A stretch of DNA of 64,000 bases from Phragmites australis (Eukaryota > Streptophyta > Magnoliopsida > Poales > Poaceae): NCBI RefSeq assembly GCF_958298935.1, contig NC_084921.1, positions 4,908,001 through 4,972,000 of the forward strand, given 5' to 3'. This document shows, in pieces, positions 34,907-47,121 of the stretch; positions within the stretch are counted from its first letter, which is position 1; every line of letters starts with the position of its first letter. A model generated the notes under the pieces. That model was not told the DNA's origin, made no database searches, and saw nothing but the letters and a program-made list of their open reading frames with translations. Position numbers and translations under genes: made by a program.

Positions 34907-35286
34907 AACTACTCCCCTTAAAAGAAATCTCGCCCCGAGATTTGGGTGGACTAGAGAGAAATTAGAAGGAAGAGCATGCGGCCTTAGGGTTTGTCTTGCG
35001 ATCAGCTACCCCCTTAAAAAAATATTTTTATAATTTGAAGAAAACACAAAGCAATGTTTGCTAGTTCTTTGTATACAAGGCCGAGCTTTCACTCACTAAA
35101 CAAAAGGGCACCTAAGTGAGTGGAAAAATCTTAACCGTTAAGGAGAAACTTCAGCATCGAACCTTTATCTTTAGCGACGAACCTTCATCTTCATCGGCGA
35201 ACCTTCATATTCAGCAGTAGGGGTTCCAATCATCCATTCTTACTAGGGTCATGTTCCTACAGTCGATATATAGCTCTGATACCCCT
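34907..35286 (-). other. Minimal internal domain with primer binding site and purine tract
   Basis: The primer binding site is 35272-35285 (minus strand GGGGTATCAGAGCT), one base from the 5' LTR. The purine tract is at about 34912-34920, minus strand AAGGGGAG, close to the 3' LTR. The 380 bases between hold no meaningful open frame. Confidence 0.75.
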
Positions 35287-38200
35287 TGTCATGCCTGTTT
35301 TTTCAAAAGAATAATCAGGTGTATTCCATATGTATGCTATGATCAGTTTTATCATACATACTGTGATATTATCAATGATACACAGTTCTATATCAAACAA
35401 AAACAACTTTATTGAAATAGGTACCAGAGTTTTTAAACAACAGCGGAAGAACAAGAGGGAACTCTAACGAAAGCTTCAGGGCACACCACAGGCAATCGAG
35501 TGGGGGTAACGTGGCCTAAGACGCTGCGTCTTCATTGTAGCCTTTAGCTTCCTTGATCTTCTTGTAGTTTTCTCCAACTGAGCAGCATTTATTATTGGAA
35601 ATAGCAAGTGTGAGTACATATCGTACTTCGCAAGTGTAGAAAAGTATGACATGAGGACTTAAGTCAAGAAAAGATTAGACACTGGTTTACTGCACTAAGC
35701 AACCTTAACGTATAACTCTAAGAAACATATATCATATTTACTAAGTATAAAGACACAACTTAAACAAGAAGAACAGCTCATCGGATCCCATCCGACTACC
35801 AAACTCACTCGATATTCTATATCCAGCTATCATAACTCGCCAGGTAATCCTATTACCTGGCTACCCGACCATCCATTCCAGAACCCTGATCCCAACTAAT
35901 CAAGAAAAAGTCCAAACTTACTCTTGATCGTGAGCACGGCCGATCAATCAGTTTGATACTCTGCAGAGTTGCACACTTTACCCACGAGTCATGATTTCAT
36001 CACGCACATTACCAGGTGACAGTCTCCATGTTGCCGTGCTGATCAAGCACTTGCACACTTCCTATGGTGTGCTACCAGGAGATCACTACAAGACCTTTAC
36101 AAAGCTTCTACCGATCCGTAGGCACGCACTAAGGTTTTACCGCTAACAGATGATTTTATCGCTGCAGAAGCCCCCTCTTGTGCCATTAACCATCCACTGA
36201 TGCCCACAAAATCAAAGGGGTGGCTAATTAATTGGTTAGGCTGTACCCATATAGGCCTCGTGATTGCGCTATTTAGCTGGGTTACATGCTTCAAGAACCA
36301 GTCCTTATGACCCCACCTAGGAACATACACATTCCCACCATGTAGCACAACACATGCGCCTTCTTGCACCATCCTCAAACAAACCATCTTGTTAGGATCC
36401 ATATACCATGTTGCTACAAAAGATTACCACACCCGATTCATGTTGCATAAATATTAGTCAAGTTTAACTCATAACCCAACCATGGCAGTGACTAGATCAA
36501 CGACGATAAGGATAATCGGACAAAAGCTAGTAAACCCTATTCATAGATTTCCAAATTAGATAAGCATGCAATAAAGGATAAAAAACTAACATAAATTTCT
36601 AAAAATAGGTACAAGATATTCAATGACACTTGCCTGGCTGCTGCTTAGTTATTTTCGTAAACTCAGTTCTGGCATATCTTGAAGTCTCAACCTTGTAGCT
36701 CATCGAATCTATAGAAATATCATATTTTGCTCACAAGATCTACCAACGAAAGAAAAAGCACAAAACAACTAAGAAACAATACACTAAACAGAGACAAAAC
36801 ATTATAAAAACACTATGGTTGGATAAGGTATGAGATTTAGGCGAATTCATAGAGTTGGAACAAGATGTGAGATGATGAACTCTAGTTGAATTATAAGAGT
36901 TGGAATAGAATTAACTATAGAAGACAACGGCTAACATGTAAACATCCTAAACAGGGGATAAGGACAGAAATAAAGGATCCCTGGAGGGTTGTTAGGGTTT
37001 CTCACCAAGAGAGAGAAATCAGAGAGCAAAACAGGGGAGCTTGACATGCAGGAGTCGGCTGGCAGTGGGCTCTAGATGTCGCCGGTGGGTGAAAGGTCTG
37101 GGGTTGACAGAGATGGTGTAGACAGAGTCGCTGCGCAGCCATGAACTTATGGAGGGCTCAGCTTGACCCGGGGTACAGAAAGACACGCACACCGGCGAGC
37201 TGAAGGCAGGGAGGTGCACGATTGGATAGAGACGGCGGCGGCGATCACTGACATCGATATTGGGAAGCAATGGTGTTTCAAAAAAATCAAGGAGGGCACG
37301 GTGTAGAACACGAGAAGAAAAGCTCGGTTTTATGGATGGTTTTGGTAGAGAGGTTCCGAGATAGCGGCAAAACAACGACAAACGCTCCTAGGTTCGGTAG
37401 TGGTCGCGCATAGACACATCAAAGAATATGTGTGCATTACCGAAGATTTGTTGTGTTTTGGGGAACCATCTGAAAAAGTTTTTTCCTTAGAACATGATGC
37501 CGCGGTAGTGGTTCAGACATATCATCCTCGTAGAGGGAGATCGATCGGGGACTTTGGTGAGACTGTGCAACGACATTGGAGGTTGGGATCGTATTCCTGG
37601 TGGCGTCACTGCAGATCCAAGGGGACCCTCATGTGTACATAAAGAAGATGTGACGTAACACACCATGACGTAGTCGGTACATCAAAACCACTGCTAGATT
37701 GATGGGGAACACGGACTTAACCTGCAGTGCACGCGCAGAACTTATCCAAACAGGGCAGCGGCAATGCTGACGTTGAGTACGGTAGCTCTAGTGCAGATTT
37801 GGACAACCCAAATTAGGAGGATGTTAAGGACTATCAAAGGCATGTGTCAGCCAAAGGACTAAGGGATTGGAGTGCCGGTTCACCCGGGAACGCGATTTGA
37901 ACCTGCGCTGCACGCGCAGAACTCCAGATTGGGGCAGTGTCACGGCAATCGTGATCCCGGTGGCTTCAGGGCTCTAATGGCCAATTAGTTTGGTGAGGGC
38001 ATGTGGGACATCCAGGGGCATGTGTTGGTCAAAGGGCATGGCAATCCGATCTCTGATCGACCGGGGAACACCAATGCCATCCGCGACGGCGCGTCTATTC
38101 ACGATGGTGACGACCATGGCGGCGTAGATCGAGCTTTGGTCGGGGTTGGGGGTTCGGTTAGGGATCACAAATGGTGTCCAAACAGGGAAAAGTAGGAGGG

Positions 38201-39786
38201 GAAGGGGCTGATCCGGGGTCCTCACCTTGCTGCAACAATCGGTGAAGAAGGATTCACGGAGACTCTAGAATTCGGGCTCACGTCCCCATTGCACCAATGA
38301 AGATCTTGCCGATCCCTTCAGGGATCCTGAGTTTCCATCGATGTTCTACATGGTGACACGGGTGTCTTGGCTGGATCTTCACTGGATTCATTGGGAACAC
38401 CGATGGATTCTTCGGTTCGTGCCCTGGACGCAGCCAGACACAGAGCAGCACGAACGACGACGTAGATCCCGGCGTCATCTGCCCTCCTATGGACAAACTA
38501 TCTTGGGACATAGTGGGGGACAACTTAGGGCACATATTGGAAAAATATCAAGGAATTTGGCTGGACGGATCACCGGGAACACAGATACCAACCGGCGATG
38601 ATATGGCTATTTGCGACGACGAACGACGCCCGACAGGTCGAGGTGGCGGCTAGGGTTTGGTGGGCGTGGGAAAAGGGTAGGGGAGGGTGTGTTGGTCCCT
38701 TTTTATGGGGCTAGGAACATCGAGCTAGTGATCCAAGGTGGGATCCAAACCGGCCATGGCCTAGGCTCAAGTTGTGATCCGATTGCACGACGCTAATTCA
38801 TAGGCATGTGTTCTGATGATGATAACTCTACCTTAGGGATACAAAATTGGATGTTTTTGGACTCTATCTTGTATTACTCGAAAAGATCTACAACCTTGGT
38901 ATTCATTGGAATTTCTGGAAACACTGTCTTAATTTACAAAAATGTGTCACAAAATAAACTGTTTGAATTCAGACCAATCTGTGCAACACTGATTTCAGGG
39001 GCCATAACTCCTAACTCCATTATGAAAATGGGGACTTCCATATGTGCAAATCAAAGCTCTCGACGAGACCTACAACTTTGGTATTGTCAAGATTTGCATT
39101 TGAGGCCGTCTTGAACTCTGAATCTTAGTGAGAAGACGAGACTGACGATGAAGAATAACTGGCAGCCGGCTTCAATTGTCATTATGGCCATTAGAGATAT
39201 TTGGAGTAGCAGTTTTTGATATTGAATTGAGGAAAATAAAGATTGATTGATGTGGGGGATTGAATGAAAAAATAATAGGGGAGAGAAGAGAGGGCAAGTG
39301 CCATGGAGATGGGCAGCTGGGCGGTTGTGGTTGCTAGGCGAATGGTTGACGTCGTTTGGAGGTGGATGAAAATGATTAGGTACATGCACATGCAAGCGAG
39401 CTAGTTTGGGCTGGCTTTAGCACATATGTGCGCCGTCCTGTTAGCAATTCAACGTGATGCAAAATTGATGGCATGTTGCTGGTCTGGAGCCACATGCTAG
39501 AGAGAAAAATATTGAGGAAAGACGGTGCACATTGCGTTGGATCAAAAGTACGTGGGATGAGATTGTTCGTTGATGATTTTTGAATGATATAAGAAAAATA
39601 ATAAAGAATTTATCCTATCTTAAAATTCCCTAACCTATTCTAATATTTATAAATATATTTTTCACCTCACGAAACAAATTCTTTTTAAGCTTAAAAAAAT
39701 CATTTGGAAAGCTTTCAAATTAAAAAAATATATTATTTTATTATTTTAAAATACTCATAACCAAAATCAGAATTTTAGGTGTGATA
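35287..39786 (-). repeat. 5' LTR, 4.5 kb, full length
   Basis: The ends are tgtcatgc and gtgtgata, the latter one base off the expected gtgtgaca. The middle (about 35480-38800) contains short open frames on both strands, such as 37019-37381 minus, with no recognisable family. Its first 1.5 kb is collinear with 61034-62560. Confidence 0.8.
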
Positions 39787-39791
39787 CTTAC

Positions 39792-40600
39792 ATCATGAGA
39801 CGTCCTTTTTCTTCCTTGTTTACTACGGGCAAGTTTTTTGCTTTACAGTACAGATCGAGCTCCGAGACGTACTGTCGAGATCATGCATGGGCCATGCCTG
39901 ATTTCTTAATTTACACATTATATTATATTTGATCTCTTCTATATATTCTAGTATGTGCAAGTGCGAATGAATTGAACAGCTCTCTCCCAGTCCTAGCTAA
40001 GCAAAAATATAATTGGGAGATTTTGCATCGGATCACTGATGAGTTGGCTGTGCGATCTATCTTGTGATGGATCGATCAAAGGAGCTTTGAGAGTTGATTG
40101 CAGCCTGACGGAGGGAATAAAGGGTTCTCACTCATCTCCTTTAAGTTCCAGGCTAGGAAGGGCATTGGTACCTAGAGATCGGAGGTGTTCCTTTTCCCGA
40201 CACCTCTCATGATCGATCATATCATATCTGATAGGACAAGTAATCCGAGCTAGCACCCAATCATTTCTTTTCACAAAGTAGACATGGAATCAAGATAGAT
40301 AGATTGTGCTAGTTTAATTCCTCTCACATGTATAAAGGTCCAATCATTTAACCACAATTCTTTTATTTTCTTTTTGTTTACAACCATTTAACCGCAATCC
40401 TGGTGTGCTAGCAACAGTACATATAATTGAGCATTTTGCTCCTTGTTAAAAAAACCCGGCACCGATGGTGATTTTAAACTGATACTAATGGTAGTTTGTG
40501 TAAGTAGTGAATGATAAACCAAATTAAAATGTGTCTTAGTTTATATGTAATTTGTAATTGAGAAGGTTATTGATTTGATTTGATGATTTATAGGATTTCA
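39792..40600. other. Intergenic, no gene seen
   Basis: AT-rich sequence with no convincing open frame or repeat. Confidence 0.5.
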
Positions 40601-40689
40601 TGAGCTTGTCTTTGTGTTACATTTATGATCATGACTAACCAAAGTTACAGAGAAAATAGAATTGATATTTTTATCTTTGAGTTTAGAAA

Positions 40690-42079
40690 AATTTGCCTTA
40701 CCAGATGGTCCGACGTTGGAGATTTTATACACGCCGAATGATCCGGCGATATAGCATTACGAACACCAGAACATTTCAAGCTAGTGGCAAAAATTGAAGT
40801 CTACACCAAATGGTCTGGTAATGAGCAATGTGAACATTGGATGTTTCACTGGACTATTTATTTCGAAGAGCTTGCAAAGTATGTCTGGTGCTATTTCACA
40901 CACTGGATGGTCCTGTGATGAGCAATGTGTACACCGAATGCTACGCCCGAATATTTATTCCAGAGAGGTTGCAAAATAGGATGTTTGGTGTGCTTGTATA
41001 CACCGGATAGTCCGTTGATAGATAGTGTACACACCGGAGACTTCACCGGAGGGCTTGTACTGATGATAACACCAGATGGTCCGGTGCTTGTACTGGTGAT
41101 AACACCGGATCATCCGGTATTCATATTTTCTATCCGATGTGTTTCAACATGGATATTGATGATGTCTAACTGGACCTTGTGCTTATTTATGGAGTTGTAG
41201 ATACGTGTTTGCTTGTCTCATGATGTGTAGGTAGTGGATGCAACTTGGCGCAGGCTAAGTAGGGTGTTTGGTGCCGGACGATTGGAAGCTGGGCGGAGTC
41301 AAGGGTGATCTTTGTTGTACACATGGAGAACAAGTGGAGCGTGAGAAGATGGGTGAAGATGATGTGTTAACAAAGTCGAGTGAAAGAGATGCCAGTGCAA
41401 GTGATAAGGCAGTCTGAGGGATCGGGAGTGGGAGAGACTTGTCGGTGGTCAAGATCGCAAGATGGAGTGCACGTGTCGACATCAGGAATGCTTGCTTCAG
41501 GCATAAGGAAGTGGCGGTGAGTCACGCTTTGAGAAGCGTGAAAGGCAGTTTCACGATTTGGCCTCAAAACTATGGAAGGACGGAGTGCACGTGGCATCAT
41601 TGTGAAGCTTGCATCGATATAAAGCTAAGTCGTAACGAAGGCACGGCCATTCGATGGACGGAGAAAAGTTTGGACCAAAATGTCCCGGTGAAAGGTAAGA
41701 GTGTATTGGAAGTGAGGGGTTTTTTAGGAACAAGAAAATTTAAGGGCTAGGAAACCTCCCTAGGCTTATAAATAGAGGGGTACATCTTTTGAAGAGCCTG
41801 GAGCCAGCCAGTTGAGAGTTGTAAGCTAGAGTTTTAGAAGGGTGAGAGGAGTGCTTAGCATATGTATTAGGTGAGAGCTTTTATGAGAAAAATACTTTTG
41901 CAATATACCAAAAAGGGGATGTCCTCTGCAAGTAATGAAGATCATATTGCTCTTTATACTTGTGTTCATCTCCTTCTAGTCTCCTTCTATTGGCTCCCTT
42001 GTTTTGCTGCAAGTTTTTCGGTTTTCAGTGCAAATTTTTGTTTTTATTTAAAAGCTGATTTTTCGTACCGACCGACAGG
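40690..42079 (+). repeat. LTR-like repeat with CACCGGA..TCCGGTG palindromes and a TATA box
   Basis: Between 40698 and 41115 the degenerate palindrome caccagatggtccggtg and its variants recur at least seven times. About 650 bp downstream, cttataaataga (about 41764) looks like a TATA box followed by a leader-like stretch. It resembles 13270-14105. This could be a solo or truncated LTR, but I could not define its ends or a target duplication. Confidence 0.5.
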
Positions 42080-42822
42080 GCCACAGAAGATGAAGGGGAT
42101 CAATAACTATATGTGGGGTTTGCTCGACTGAACATCTCAGCCATTGGCGGGAATTTTGCTTGCATCCGATCCCCAATTCTTGTTCACCCTGGATGATCGT
42201 GTTGGGTAAATGCTACTTAGATGTTTCAGTTCGTTAAGTTTGCATCCCTGAATCCGCCTTGTTTTCTGCAGGAAAAATGGTGGGCGGACATCGTCTTCAA
42301 CGCACTGGCTCAAACTCTAGTGAAGAAGTGGAGCACGTGCCCTAGGAGGCCCCGGCACCTGCTGTTCCTCAGCAACAGCAGCAGCCGGCCCGTACGGCGC
42401 CTCCCTCTCTTGGGGACAACGACACTGGGCCAAGCAGGGCCGCCGCTGTCGCAGGCAGGCCGCCCAGCCCTCAGCAAGCGGCAAATGCCGCAAGATCTAC
42501 GTCCGGACAACACCAGGTGCCGTTACGGCGTAGGCTCACCTTCGGTGATGCCAGCCCTGGGAGTGCTTTGCTTGTGGCGCAAGCACTCCTCACGCACCGG
42601 CCTATCAAGACAGCAGGGGAAACCCCAGAAGGTCGTTGGCTGCAGGAGGTGGCCGCCTTGGTAGGCACAGCTCACCGGCAGGTGCTGGCCGAAAGTTCCC
42701 GCGCCACCTCCCACCGCGGTGCAACAAAAGCCGGACCATCTTCAGGTGGCGGCAAAATCGGCTGAGGGGGCTCCAGGCGAAGCGCCGCCCCCCTGGCCAC
42801 AACAGGAGCTCAGGACCTCCGC

Positions 42823-44445
42823 TTGCACCTCAATGAGCGGAGGGATGTCGAGGATGCGCGCATTACTCTTGAGCGCCACCGGGAGTCCCGGCGCGAGGCC
42901 GAGGCAGAGGACCAGGCTTCCTCTATGACGGCCCGCGACCGCCGGGGTTCCCCGGTGCACCGGCATTCACCCCCCAAGGGCACTGCTGGCGCCGTGGGAT
43001 ACGGCACGGGCTACCGCGCATTCACCAGCGAGCTCCGCCGGGTCAACTGACCCATGAAGTTCCGGCCAAAACTACCGAAGAAGTACAATGAGTTCATCAA
43101 CCCCGCCGAGTTCCTCCAAATCTACACCACCGCCATCCAAGCGGTGGGCGGGAACGAAAAGGTAATGGCCAATTACTTCCACATAGCCTTGAGGGGTTCT
43201 GCCCGCTCTTGGCTTATGAACTTACCCCCAGGATCCATTGATTCCTGGGATGACATGTGCCACCAATTTGTGGTTAATTTTCAGGGCACTTTCACGCGCC
43301 CCGGCTTGGAGTGCGACCTCCACACCGTTAAATAGCAAGAGGGGGAGACGCTGAGGCGTTTCATACAGCGTTTCAGCCAGGTCCGCAACACCATTCCTCG
43401 GATCACCCCCCACGCAATCATAGTCACCTTCCGGCAGGGTATCCGCGATGAGCGGATGCTCGAAAAGCTAGGTACGCATGAGGTCGAAACCACCGCGGAG
43501 CTCTTCGCGTTGGCCGACAAGTGCGCAAAGGTGGCGGAAGCTTGGGCGTGGCATGTCCCGCGCCCTGAGCAACACGCTGCCAACAAGGCAGGTCCTTCCC
43601 GCTCCGACAAGTGGGAAAAGAAAATGAGGAAGAAGCGCGACACTGCCCCAGTCGTGCCGGCGGAGGGCCCTGCCTGCAGTCCGACACGCCAGGCGGCTGT
43701 CGACAAGAAGCCCGCTCCCGCGAGGCCCAAGCCGGGAAAGCGGTGTGAAATCCACCAAACTGACTGGCACGACCTCACTGAGTGCCATTCGGTCAAGGGC
43801 CTCATCGAGCGGCGCCAGAAGGAGCGCGAGGAGCGCCGCAGGGGTGGCGACGACAGAGCCGCCCCCGAAAACCAAGAGCTCGGGTTCCGAGAGCCCGAGC
43901 ACACCGTCGCTTTCATCGACGGAGGCGCCTACACGCCCTCCTCTCGTTGTTGCGTCAAGACAATGCGGTGTGAGGTGTGCTCGGCAACCCCGGGCGTTGC
44001 GGTCGCAAGGCCTCTGAAGTGGTCGGAGACCCCGATCACCTTCTGTCTGGCGGACCACCCCGCGAGTACTGTAGGGGCGGGGCGACTACCTCTAGTAGTG
44101 TCCCCCACCATCTGCAATGTGAAGGTCAGCCGGGTGTTGATCGACTGGGGTGCAGGCCAAAACCTCTTGTCCCAGGAGGCCTTCAAGAAGCTGCAGGAGC
44201 CATCGAGACGCCTAAAGCTGTCCCTCCCCTTTTACGGGGTAACGTCAGGACACACTCTACCCCTTGAGCAGGTCAAGCTGCCCGTCACCTTCGGGAGCTG
44301 GGACAACTTCCGGACGGAGAACATCATCTTCTATGTCGCGGAAGTCCCTCTCCCCTACAACGCCATCCTCGGGCGCCCGGCGCTCGCCCGGTTCATGGTG
44401 GTGACGCACTACACCTTCCTCACGGTCAAGATGCCGAGACCGATA
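42823..44445 (+). pseudogene. gypsy gag and protease, broken
   Basis: The gag core is seen as FRPKLPKKYNEFINPAEFLQ, then NYFHIALRGSARSWL and ETLRRFIQRFSQVRNTIPRI. In-frame stops interrupt it at about 43048 (TGA, Trp expected) and 43333 (TAG, Gln expected). A CEIHQTDWHDLTECH segment lies where a zinc knuckle is expected. The aspartic protease motif reads VLIDWGAGQNLLS, with Trp where the family usually has Gly or Ser after the catalytic Asp. PYNAILGRPALARF marks the protease C-terminal part. Confidence 0.88.
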
Positions 44446-44589
44446 GCGCCGTCTCCTACGCCGAGCAGCTATACTCGGCCTTGGTCTCTGCTCGGGCCGA
44501 GGTCGAAGGACACCCAGGGGGTTCGGGACCCTCTTCATCCAAACCCCGACTCACCGTCGACGCCTCCATCCCCACGAAGGAGGTCGTGG

Positions 44590-47010
44590 TGGGCGAAGAC
44601 TCGTCCTAGGTCATCCGAATCGGTGGTGACCTGGGAGACAAATAGGAAAGCGCGCTCGTTGCTTTCTTCTGGGATAACGCTGACGTGTTTGCATGGCAGC
44701 CGTCAGATATGCCCGGGATCCCTAGGGAGGTGATCGAGCACCGCCTTGCTGTGCAACCAGACGCACGGCTGGTGAGGTAGGAGATCCGGCAGCAGGCGCC
44801 CGAGCGGCAGGAGTTCATTTGGGAGCAAGTCAACAAGCTCCTCGCCGCCGGCTTCATCCGAGAGGTCCTCCACCTGGAGTGGCTGGCAAGCCCAGTCGTC
44901 GTCCCGAAGACCAACGGCAAGCTGTGGATGTGTGTCGACTACACCGACCTAAACAAGGCTTGTCCAAAAGATCCTTTTCCTTTACCCTGCATAGATCAGA
45001 TAGTCGATTCCACTGCGGGATGCGATTTTTTGTATTTTTTAGATGCAAATTCGGGTTATCACCAAATCCGCATGCCAAACAGGACGAGGAAAAAACATCT
45101 TTTATTTCCCTGGTGGGGACCTATTGCTATGTGTCAATGCCTTTTGGTTTGCGCAACGCTGGATCTTCATTCCAGCGGGCCGTGCGCATTACCCTTAATA
45201 CGCAGGTTGGCCGCAACGTCGAAGCTTACGTCGACGATCTCGTGGTCATGTCCCGAAGGCCAACGGCAAGCTGCGGATGTGTGTCGACTACACCGACTTA
45301 AACAAGGCTTGTCCAAAAGATCATTTTCCTTTACCCCGCATAGATCAGATTGTAGATTTTCCACTGCGGGATGCGATCTTTTGTGTTTTCTAGATGCAAA
45401 TTTGGGTTATCACCAAATCCGCATGGCCAAACAGGACAAGGAAAAACATCTTTCACTACCCCAGTGGGGACCTATTGCTACATGTCAATGCCTTTTGGTT
45501 TGCGCAACGCTGGATCGTCATTCCAGTGGGCCGTGCGCATTACCCTTGATACGCAGGTTGGTCGCAACGTCGAAGCTTATGTCGACGACCTCGTGGTCAA
45601 GTCCCGAGATTGGGCCACCCTGCTGGAAGACTTAGCTGAGAATTTTAATAGTCTCCGCACCACCCGCTTGAAGCCCAACCCCGAGAAGTGCGTCTTCAGG
45701 GTACCCGCGGGCAAGCTCCTCGGTTTCTTGGTTTCCAGCCGAGGGATCGAGGCCAACCCAGAGAAGATCCGGACCATCGGGTAGATGCGTCCCCTGGCCC
45801 GTCTCAAAGAGGTCCAACGTCTCGCTGGCTGCATGGCGGCCCTGGGGCGCTTCATCTCCAAGCTCGGGGAGCGAGGGCTCCCACTCTTCAAACTCCTGAA
45901 GAAGACCGGTCACTTTGACTGGACACCGGAGGCCGAGCAGGCCTTCCAAGACTTGAAGAAGTATCTCACCTCACCACCCGTACTAGTGGCCCCCTCCGAG
46001 GGTGAGCCTTTATTGCTCTACGTCTCGGCCACTCCTCAGGTCGTGAGCATGGTACTGGTGGTGGAGCGTGACGAGTGTTCGGGGCAAGGTGCTGGGTCCG
46101 AGCTCCCGGCCGCCCCCGAGCAGCCTACATGTCTCGGGGCTCTTCCCGACCAGGGAGTCAAGCCCGAGACCTTAGCCGGCCCCGACTACTGCGCTGAGCT
46201 CGGGGGCTGTGAAAAGCCCTCGGGCAAGGCCGCTGTCTGGGCCCGCCATATACAGCGACCGGTGTACTTCGTCAGTGAAATCCTTCGAGACGCCAAGACA
46301 AGATACCCCCAAGCCCAGAAGATACTCTATGCAGTGCTCATCGCTTCCAGGAAGCTGCGCCACTACTTCGAGGCGCACAAGGTCTCGGTGGTCACCACAT
46401 ACCCACTGGAGCCGATCCTGCGGAACCGAGAAGGCACTGGGCGCATTGTCAAATGGGCAGTGGAGCTCGCAGAATTCGATCTACACTTCGTCAGCTGCCA
46501 GGCAATCAAAAGCCAGGCTCTGTCCTACTTCGTGGCAGAGTGGACGCCAGTCCCCGACATTGACAATGAAGAGTTGTCCGCATACCCCGGGCAATATGGG
46601 CCCGGGTACTGGGTCATGCACTTTGATGGCTCCCTCACGCTGAAAAGGCGCGGGGGCTGGAGTGGTGCTCACCTACCCAACGGGTGAAGTACTCCAGTAC
46701 ATCATGCAGCTGCATTTTTGGGCAACCAACAATATGGCGGAATATGAGGGCCTCATCGCTAGTCTCCGAGCAGCAGTGGGTCTCGGGATCTGGCGGCTGC
46801 TTGTCAAGGGAGACTCCCAACTGGTGGTTAACCAAGTATCCAAGGAATACCAGTGCGCAGACTCACAGATGGCGGCGTACGTGGCGGAAGTCAGGAGGCT
46901 GGAGAGGCACTTCTACGGCCTGGAGCTGCAGCACATACCTCGCCGCGACAACGCTCTGGCCGATGACCTCTCCCGCCTAGCCTCTGCCCGGGCGCTCGTC
47001 CCAGCCAGGG
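44590..47010 (+). pseudogene. gypsy reverse transcriptase and two RNase H domains, broken
   Basis: Reverse transcriptase begins near 44790 with LLAAGFIREV and SPVVVPKTNGKLWMCVDYTD, and shows AYVDDLVV twice because of an internal duplication. The first RNase H follows (45785-46560): [20 protein letters not shown], then [19 protein letters not shown]. The second RNase H (about 46600-46990) shows MHFDGS, NNMAEYEGLIASLRAA and KGDSQLVVNQV. It is frameshifted near 46650. Stops and shifts occur at several points. No integrase His-Cys finger or DDE core follows; the strand instead runs into antisense-coding sequence. Confidence 0.88.
44901..45600 (+). repeat. Tandem duplication inside reverse transcriptase
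   Basis: Two direct copies, 44901-45249 and 45250-45600, cover the stretch from gtcccgaagaccaacggc through the YVDD active site. The copies differ at roughly 15-25 positions plus small indels by eye. Both boundaries carry gtcccga, a short homology that could have mediated the event. Confidence 0.9.
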
Positions 47011-47121
47011 CCTTTGAAGAAAGGCTCACACGGCCATCCGTCCTGCCTGCCGACCAGGATGAAGGAGAGCCCTCGAGCCTAGTTGGGGGAACCCAGGTAA
47101 CACCCTCAGTGGGAGGTCCCG

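Larger units (their letters stand above)
33730..39786 (-). mobile_element. Non-autonomous, non-coding LTR retroelement with very long LTR
   Basis: The element is read on the minus strand. Its 5' LTR is 39786-35287 (4,500 bp), its internal part 35286-34907 (380 bp) and its 3' LTR 34906-33730 (1,177 bp). A perfect CTTAC duplication flanks it. The two LTRs match at both ends, but the 3' LTR lacks about 3.3 kb of the middle. A related LTR at 61,034 contains that middle segment, so it is original to the family. The internal part has a primer binding site (GGTATCAGAGCT) and a purine tract (AAGGGGAG) and no protein genes. Gypsy ancestry is suggested by the tract and the TGTCACAC start. Confidence 0.85.

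Noticed and set aside
35272..35285. tRNA-like sequence agctctgatacccc
   Set aside because: It is a retroelement primer binding site complementary to a tRNA end, not a tRNA gene. I saw no tRNA cloverleaf anywhere in the window.
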